Origin: an uncultured beta proteobacterium
GTDB taxonomy: Bacteria; Pseudomonadota; Gammaproteobacteria; Burkholderiales; Burkholderiaceae_C
Length of the DNA: 43,957 bases
Assembly: GCA_903930255.1 (NCBI GenBank)
Contig: CAIYYA010000283.1
Location: forward strand, 1 to 43,957
Reading direction: 5' to 3'
Shown here: positions 39,737 through 43,957 of the stretch, one piece after another
Position numbering within the stretch: position 1 is the first letter of the stretch
How the letters are laid out: each line of letters opens with the position of its first letter
Position numbers and translations under genes: made by a program
Notes under the pieces: model-generated
What the model was told of the DNA's origin: nothing
What the model saw: only the letters and a program-made list of their open reading frames with translations
The model's database searches: none

Positions 39737-39997
39737 AGAGATGATTGTCCCATGAGTGGCGACCCACTAGCCCCGCTGCAGACAACAGCGCTGGGGTTTT
39801 ACCGGCATTACAAAGGCCATTTGTACGAGGTGATAGGCAACGCCAGGCACAGCGAGACTCTGCAAAGTATGACCCTGTACCGGGCGTTGTACGGCGCACA
39901 GGAACTCTGGGTACGCCCGGCGAGCATGTTTGAAGAAACCATTCAAGTGAATGGTCTGGAGCAGCCCCGATTTACCAAAGTTACTGAGTCTTTATGA
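39731..39997 (+). CDS. DUF1653 family protein
   Basis: 88 residues. The DUF1653 core is clear: GFYRHYKGHLYEVIGNARHS, then TLYRALYGAQELWVRPASMF. The function is unknown; members are small cytosolic beta proteins, often annotated as hypothetical. AAGGAG lies 9 nt before the ATG at 39731. A second ATG at 39752 (MSGDPLAPLQ) would avoid the overlap with the divergent methyltransferase start and cannot be ruled out. Confidence 0.85.
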   Translation: MHRDDCPMSGDPLAPLQTTALGFYRHYKGHLYEVIGNARHSETLQSMTLYRALYGAQELWVRPASMFEETIQVNGLEQPRFTKVTESL

Positions 39998-40068
39998 GGT
40001 TTAACGCCCGTCCAGTATGCATAGGTTGCTACTAAAATAGAAGCATATTTACGTTTTGAGCCACTGTT

Positions 40069-40090
40069 ATTGCGCAGCGCAATTGCGCAA
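40069..40090. promoter_or_regulatory. Palindromic operator-like site upstream of the efflux operon
   Basis: ATTGCGC-A-GCGCAAT is a perfect 15-bp palindrome (40069-40083), followed at once by the palindrome TTGCGCAA (40083-40090). It lies 92 bp before the outer-membrane-factor start in the 184-bp gap. This is the size and form of sites bound by TetR- or MarR-type repressors of efflux pumps; no such regulator gene is adjacent. Confidence 0.5.
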
Positions 40091-40181
40091 ACCCTGCACA
40101 ATTTACAAGACTTCATCTAAACGAAGCTCTTGATTCACAGCGTTGCAGCACAATCATTGGGTCAACCACGCACACACACTG

Positions 40182-41558
40182 ATGTTTAACCACTCTGAGC
40201 ACTTTTTCTTGCAAAGCCCTCGCTACACACACTTGGCAGCCATTTTTTTCGTCGCCACGCTGTTGCAAGGCTGTGCCAGCGCGCCCACTTTGCCCGCCAA
40301 GCCAGTCACAGAGACCACTGCTGCTGCCTTATCACCCTGGTGGCGCCATTTCAATGACCCGCTGCTGAGCCAACTGACAGAGCAGGCGCTGCAAGCCAAC
40401 ACCAGCATCCGCAGCGCCCAGGCTGCGCTGCAACAGTCGCGCGCCCTGCGTGATGTCAAAAGCGCCAGCCTGTTGCCCAGTCTGACAGCCTCCGGCTCGG
40501 CACAGCGCGCGGGCACCGATGCCACTGCTGCCAGCAACAGTTTCAGGGCCGGGCTGGACGCACGCTGGGAGCTTGATGTGTTTGGTGCCAACCAAAGCGC
40601 GCTCAACGCCAGTGAAGCCGACACCCTGGCTGCACAAGCCTCGCTGGCCGATGCCCAGGTTTCCGTCACGGCTGAAGTGGCACTGGCCTATATCCAGTTA
40701 CGTGGCTTGCAAGCCCAACTGACGATTGCCCAGAACAACCTGGCGAGCCAACAGCAAACCCTGCAAATCACCGAATGGCGTGCCCAAGCTGGCTTGATCA
40801 CGGCACTTGAAGTGGCTCAAGCCCGCACGGCGGCCGAGCAAACTCAGGCCCAGATTCCAACGCTGAACGCCAGCTTGGCCAAAACCCGGCACAGCCTGGC
40901 CGTGCTGTCCGGTCAGCGGCCTCTTGAACTTGACGCGTTGCTCAAAATCATACAGCCGGTACCGCAAACGTCGATCAAGTCGGCCCACCAAATTCCGGCT
41001 CAAACCCTGCGCCAGCGTCCCGACGTGCGTGCTGCTGAGCAACGCATCAGCGCTGCACTGGCTCGTGTCAGCGCAGCGGACGCAGCGCGTTACCCAAGCT
41101 TCAACCTGGGGGGCTCGCTCGGTTTGAGTGCGCTGACGCTGGCCGGTTTAACCAGTGGCGCAAGCCTGGCTAGTAGCATTCTGGGCAGTATTTCTGTGCC
41201 ACTGCTGGATGCCGGTGTCGCTAAAAACCAGGTTCTTGCGCAAGAAGCCGCACTGGAGCAGGCGCGCGCTACCTATCAAAACACGGTGCTGAGCGCACTC
41301 AAAGATGTTGAAGATGCCTTGATCACGCTGGCAAGCGATCAACAACGTCAGCTCAATCTGCAAAGTGCGGCTGATGCTGCTGACAACGCTGCTCAAATGG
41401 CCATGCAGCGCTATACCAGCGGGTTGATCGATTTTCAGACCGTGCTGCAAACCCAGCGCACGCAACTCAGTGCCCAAGACAACCTGGCCAGCGTGCAAGT
41501 GGACATCAGCAGCGACCACGTTCGTCTGGTCAAAGCGCTCGGTGGTGGCTGGCCATGA
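40182..41558 (+). CDS. Efflux outer-membrane factor lipoprotein (NodT/TolC family)
   Basis: 458 residues from ATG 40182; a TTG at 40143 gives 13 extra residues without signal character. The lipobox LLQGC (Cys31) is followed by two outer-membrane-efflux repeats (about 55-245 and 260-450) with heptad-rich helices (LTEQALQANTSIRSAQAALQ; ALQQSRALRDVKSASLLPSL; RQRPDVRAAEQRISAALARV; LLDAGVAKNQVLAQEAALEQ). It should form the trimeric exit channel of a tripartite pump. It heads the operon with the adaptor gene 56 bp downstream. Confidence 0.92.
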   Translation: MFNHSEHFFLQSPRYTHLAAIFFVATLLQGCASAPTLPAKPVTETTAAALSPWWRHFNDPLLSQLTEQALQANTSIRSAQAALQQSRALRDVKSASLLPSLTASGSAQRAGTDATAASNSFRAGLDARWELDVFGANQSALNASEADTLAAQASLADAQVSVTAEVALAYIQLRGLQAQLTIAQNNLASQQQTLQITEWRAQAGLITALEVAQARTAAEQTQAQIPTLNASLAKTRHSLAVLSGQRPLELDALLKIIQPVPQTSIKSAHQIPAQTLRQRPDVRAAEQRISAALARVSAADAARYPSFNLGGSLGLSALTLAGLTSGASLASSILGSISVPLLDAGVAKNQVLAQEAALEQARATYQNTVLSALKDVEDALITLASDQQRQLNLQSAADAADNAAQMAMQRYTSGLIDFQTVLQTQRTQLSAQDNLASVQVDISSDHVRLVKALGGGWP

Positions 41559-41614
41559 TGGCCGCAGCTACAACGTCAGCCTGAAACCCATCACTAAATA
41601 CTGTAAAACCCGTT

Positions 41615-42931
41615 ATGACTGAAGCCGCAAAATCCCTCTCTCAAGTTGAAACACCTGTCCCGAATGATTTGCAAGCGCTCCTGCAAGCGCCTGCCAAACC
41701 TGTTTGGTGGCGTCGTCGTCTGCTCTGGGGCACTCTGCTTTTAATAGCTGCTTGTGCAGGTGGCTACTACGCCTGGCTGCAAAACAGCCAAAAAAATGCG
41801 GCACCGGTTTATGTCACCGAGCCGGCTGCCAAAGGCAATCTGACACTCACCGTGACGGCCAATGGCACGCTACAGCCGACACGCTCGGTCAACATCGGCT
41901 CGGAGCTTTCGGGCACGGTGTTGCGCGTGCTGGTGGATGTGAATGACCGCGTCAAAAAAGGCCAGGTGCTGGTGGAGCTCGACACCGCCAAGCTCAACGA
42001 CCAGGTGATCCGCTCACGCGCGGCACTGGCCAGCGCCCAAGCCCAGTTGGCCCAAGCTGCCGCCACCGTCAAAGAAAGCCACGCCAGTCTGGCCCGACTG
42101 GAAGAAGTGGCTCGGCTCTCCGGCGGCAAAGTGCCTTCAAAAGCCGAACTCGACAGCGCCCGTGCCGCCCACGAGCGTGCTGTTGCGGCCGAGTTGAGCG
42201 CCCGTGCCAACGTCGATTCAGCCCGTGCCTCGCTCGCCACCGACGAGACCAACCTGTCCAAAGCCTCTATTCGCTCACCCACCGACGGTGTGGTGCTGAC
42301 GCGCACGGTGGACCCTGGCAATGCTGTGGCAGCGTCGCTGCAAGCGGTGACCCTGTTCACCGTGGCGGAAGATCTGCGCCAGATGCGCCTGCAGGTGAGT
42401 GTGGACGAAGCCGATGTGGGTCGTATCCAGATCGGACAAAAAGCCAGCTTTACTGTCAGTGCCTTTCCCAGTCGGCGCTTTCCGGCCAGTATCACACGGG
42501 TTGCCTACGGCTCAACCATCACCGACAACGTGGTCACCTACCAAACCCTGCTGGACGTGAAAAATGACGATCTGAGCCTGCGTCCGGGCATGACAGCCAC
42601 CAGCACCATCATTGCGGTGGAGCGCAAAGACGTGCTGCTGGTGCCCAACACAGCGCTGCGTTTTAACCCGCAAAGCGCAGGAGCCGCCGCCAAATCGGGT
42701 GGCAACATCATGAACAGTGTGATGCCACGCATGCCGCGTACGGGCCCCAAGAAAAGCGCCACAGGCGGTGCTGCCAAACAGGTCTGGGTGCTCAAAGAGG
42801 GCGTGCCGGTGGCGGTGGCCGTCACACCCGGCATCAGCGATGGGCGCATGACCGAAATCACTGCGGGTGATTTAACCGAAGGAATGGCGGTCATCACCGA
42901 CCAGCGCGCCGGAGCCGCTACAAAACCATGA
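41615..42931 (+). CDS. Periplasmic adaptor of MacA type (HlyD/RND-adaptor family)
   Basis: 438 residues. An N-terminal membrane anchor (about 30-50, RLLWGTLLLIAACAGGYYAW) precedes a biotinyl-lipoyl-like domain (NIGSELSGTVLRVLVDVNDR, VKKGQVLVELDT). A long alpha-hairpin (about 118-220) follows, then SPTDGVVLTRTVDPGNAV, beta-barrel and membrane-proximal domains. A low-complexity insertion of Gly/Met/Pro lies at about 355-385. It links the inner-membrane ABC transporter to the outer-membrane factor. The stop overlaps the ATPase start by 4 bp (ATGA). Confidence 0.92.
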   Translation: MTEAAKSLSQVETPVPNDLQALLQAPAKPVWWRRRLLWGTLLLIAACAGGYYAWLQNSQKNAAPVYVTEPAAKGNLTLTVTANGTLQPTRSVNIGSELSGTVLRVLVDVNDRVKKGQVLVELDTAKLNDQVIRSRAALASAQAQLAQAAATVKESHASLARLEEVARLSGGKVPSKAELDSARAAHERAVAAELSARANVDSARASLATDETNLSKASIRSPTDGVVLTRTVDPGNAVAASLQAVTLFTVAEDLRQMRLQVSVDEADVGRIQIGQKASFTVSAFPSRRFPASITRVAYGSTITDNVVTYQTLLDVKNDDLSLRPGMTATSTIIAVERKDVLLVPNTALRFNPQSAGAAAKSGGNIMNSVMPRMPRTGPKKSATGGAAKQVWVLKEGVPVAVAVTPGISDGRMTEITAGDLTEGMAVITDQRAGAATKP

Positions 42932-43716
42932 GCACCGTGGCGCTGATTCAACTCAAGGCCGTGACCAAAATGTATGGTGCCGGCGCGACCGCCTTGCAAG
43001 CGCTCAAAGGTGTTGATCTGTCGATCGAAGCAGGCGATTTTGTTGCCATCATGGGCCCCAGTGGTTCGGGCAAATCGACTGCCATGAACACTCTAGGCTG
43101 CCTCGACACACCGACCACGGGCGAATACCTCTTTAACGGTGTGCATGTGGAAACACTGGGGCGCGACCAGCGTGCCCTGCTGCGCCGGCGCTATCTGGGT
43201 TTTGTATTTCAGGGGTTCAATTTGCTGGCGCGCACCAGCGCGCAAGAAAACGTCGAACTACCACTGCTCTACCGGGGCGAATCCGCCAAAATGCGCCACG
43301 CAGCCGCCAAAAAAGCCTTGGCATCGGTAGGGCTGTCCGGCTGGGAGCACCACACGCCTGCCGAACTCTCGGGCGGTCAACAGCAGCGTGTGGCGATTGC
43401 CCGAGCCATCGTGACCGAGCCTGCCGTGTTATTGGCCGACGAGCCTACTGGCAACCTCGACACCCAGCGCAGCCATGAAATCATGCACCTGCTCTGGCAG
43501 CTCAATGTGGAGCACGGCATTACCGTGTTGATGGTCACGCACGAAGCCGATATGGCGGCCTATGCCAAACGCATCGTGCATTTTGTGGATGGGGTGGTTG
43601 ACAGCGACACGCTTAACCCCCACCCGAAGGGGATGCAAGCCGTTCAGATTGCCCCTTCGACCCAGCTCAGGACAGAACCTGGCAACACCCCAGCCGAGGT
43701 GACCCATGTGGCTTAG
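42928..43716 (+). CDS. ABC transporter ATP-binding protein of MacB type
   Basis: 262 residues. Walker [10 protein letters not shown] (43-51), Q-loop [10 protein letters not shown], signature [14 protein letters not shown], Walker [14 protein letters not shown] and H-loop VTHEADM are all present, so it should bind and hydrolyse ATP. It belongs to the LolD/MacB branch of exporter ATPases. In MacB of Escherichia coli this domain is fused to the permease; here the permease is a separate gene that overlaps by 11 bp. The last 40 residues are outside the ATPase fold, and their DNA includes a REP-like half-site (43646-43675). Confidence 0.95.
   Translation: MSTVALIQLKAVTKMYGAGATALQALKGVDLSIEAGDFVAIMGPSGSGKSTAMNTLGCLDTPTTGEYLFNGVHVETLGRDQRALLRRRYLGFVFQGFNLLARTSAQENVELPLLYRGESAKMRHAAAKKALASVGLSGWEHHTPAELSGGQQQRVAIARAIVTEPAVLLADEPTGNLDTQRSHEIMHLLWQLNVEHGITVLMVTHEADMAAYAKRIVHFVDGVVDSDTLNPHPKGMQAVQIAPSTQLRTEPGNTPAEVTHVA
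43646..43675. repeat. REP-like half-site inside the coding tail of the ATPase
   Basis: CCTTCGACCCAGCTCAGGAC followed by AGAACC resembles the TTCGACAAGCTCAGGACAG core of common proteobacterial intergenic repeats and one arm of the inverted repeat at 11317-11392. It is translated as part of the nonconserved C-terminal tail ([11 protein letters not shown]). Confidence 0.45.
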
Positions 43717-43957
43717 CACCCTGCTGCTCTCGTTACGCTCAATCCGGCGCAATCTGATGCGTTCGTTTTTGACGATTTTGGGCATCGTTATTGGTGTCAG
43801 CGCCGTCATCACCATGGTCACCGTCGGCAATGGCGCCACGCTGGCGATTCAAAACCAGATATCGGGCCTGGGCACCAATCTTCTGCAAGTGCGCCCTGGT
43901 CAACGCATGATGGGCGGCAGCGGCGGCGCACCCTCTTTCAAAGAAGCCGACGCCGAA
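43706..43957 (+). CDS. MacB-type ABC transporter permease (5' part, runs off the window)
   Basis: 84 codons are visible from ATG 43706 to the right edge. The protein begins [20 protein letters not shown], followed by FLTILGIVIGVSAVITMVTV (first membrane helix), GNGATLAIQNQISGLGTNLL and QVRPGQRMMGGSGG, the start of the periplasmic MacB_PCD domain. The start overlaps the ATPase gene by 11 bp. The remaining periplasmic domain and the FtsX-like helices lie outside the window. With the adaptor and outer-membrane factor it completes a MacAB-type tripartite exporter for macrolides, siderophores or lipopeptides; the substrate is unknown. Confidence 0.93.
   Translation, partial: MWLSTLLLSLRSIRRNLMRSFLTILGIVIGVSAVITMVTVGNGATLAIQNQISGLGTNLLQVRPGQRMMGGSGGAPSFKEADAE

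Noticed and set aside
41741..41775. AATAGCTGCTTGTGCAGG in the adaptor gene as another hairpin-repeat copy
   Set aside because: Only one half matches, and the codons form the expected N-terminal membrane helix of the adaptor.

Overview
The window looks like a chromosomal segment of a betaproteobacterium of the order Burkholderiales, probably close to Comamonadaceae. This is inferred from the gene complement (Smg/DUF494, DUF1631, yajC-secD-secF, YhdP, MltA, GlnE, a fused indolepyruvate oxidoreductase, Gram-negative porins) and from a short hairpin repeat with a CTCTAGCGC...GCGCAAG.AGCTAT core that I associate with that family. No rRNA, tRNA, CRISPR array, intact insertion sequence or prophage was found.

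Layout. 1-2238 (-) is the 5' part of a large BNR-repeat lipoprotein that runs off the left edge. 2651-7266 holds a LysR regulator, a YdjC/NaxD-type deacetylase, an ArnT-like transferase and, convergently, a GtrA-like protein and a GT2 transferase. The last four resemble the Francisella NaxD/FlmK/FlmF2 and Bordetella Lgm systems that attach hexosamine to lipid A phosphates. 7287-9213 (-) carries a PsiF-repeat protein, HolA and an Lrp/AsnC regulator, divergent from ornithine cyclodeaminase (9347-10399). 10.4-11.5 kb is decayed DNA: a DUF4143 ATPase relic, a 93-bp copy of part of the cyclodeaminase gene, and two kinds of intergenic repeat. 11.5-31.7 kb is a housekeeping block: Smg, DUF1631, SecF, SecD, YajC, indolepyruvate oxidoreductase, CheV, MltA, nitrilase, YhdP, GlnE and a cytochrome c'.

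31.7-38.5 kb is the accessory region. It contains an intact Rpn-type PD-(D/E)XK nuclease gene with a probable internally translated antitoxin, a CcdAB pair, several DUF1640-type small coiled-coil/membrane genes (one intact, others broken), an N-terminal relic of a second Rpn, a ccdB-tail relic, two tandem porins with strong terminators, an arginase relic, and copies of a GGGGTCAGATTC repeat. 38.5-44 kb returns to ordinary genes: an RsmB-like rRNA methyltransferase, a DUF1653 protein, and a tripartite MacAB-type efflux operon (lipoprotein outer-membrane factor, adaptor, ATPase, permease) that runs off the right edge.

How the genes fit together: envelope functions dominate (lipid A modification, Sec translocation, YhdP phospholipid transport, MltA, porins, MacAB-type export). 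The cyclodeaminase, the Lrp regulator and the arginase relic point to an arginine/ornithine catabolic route that is now incomplete here. The most interesting candidate system is the Rpn gene with its four-residue repeats and internal ribosome-binding site, set among repeatedly duplicated and broken DUF1640 genes.
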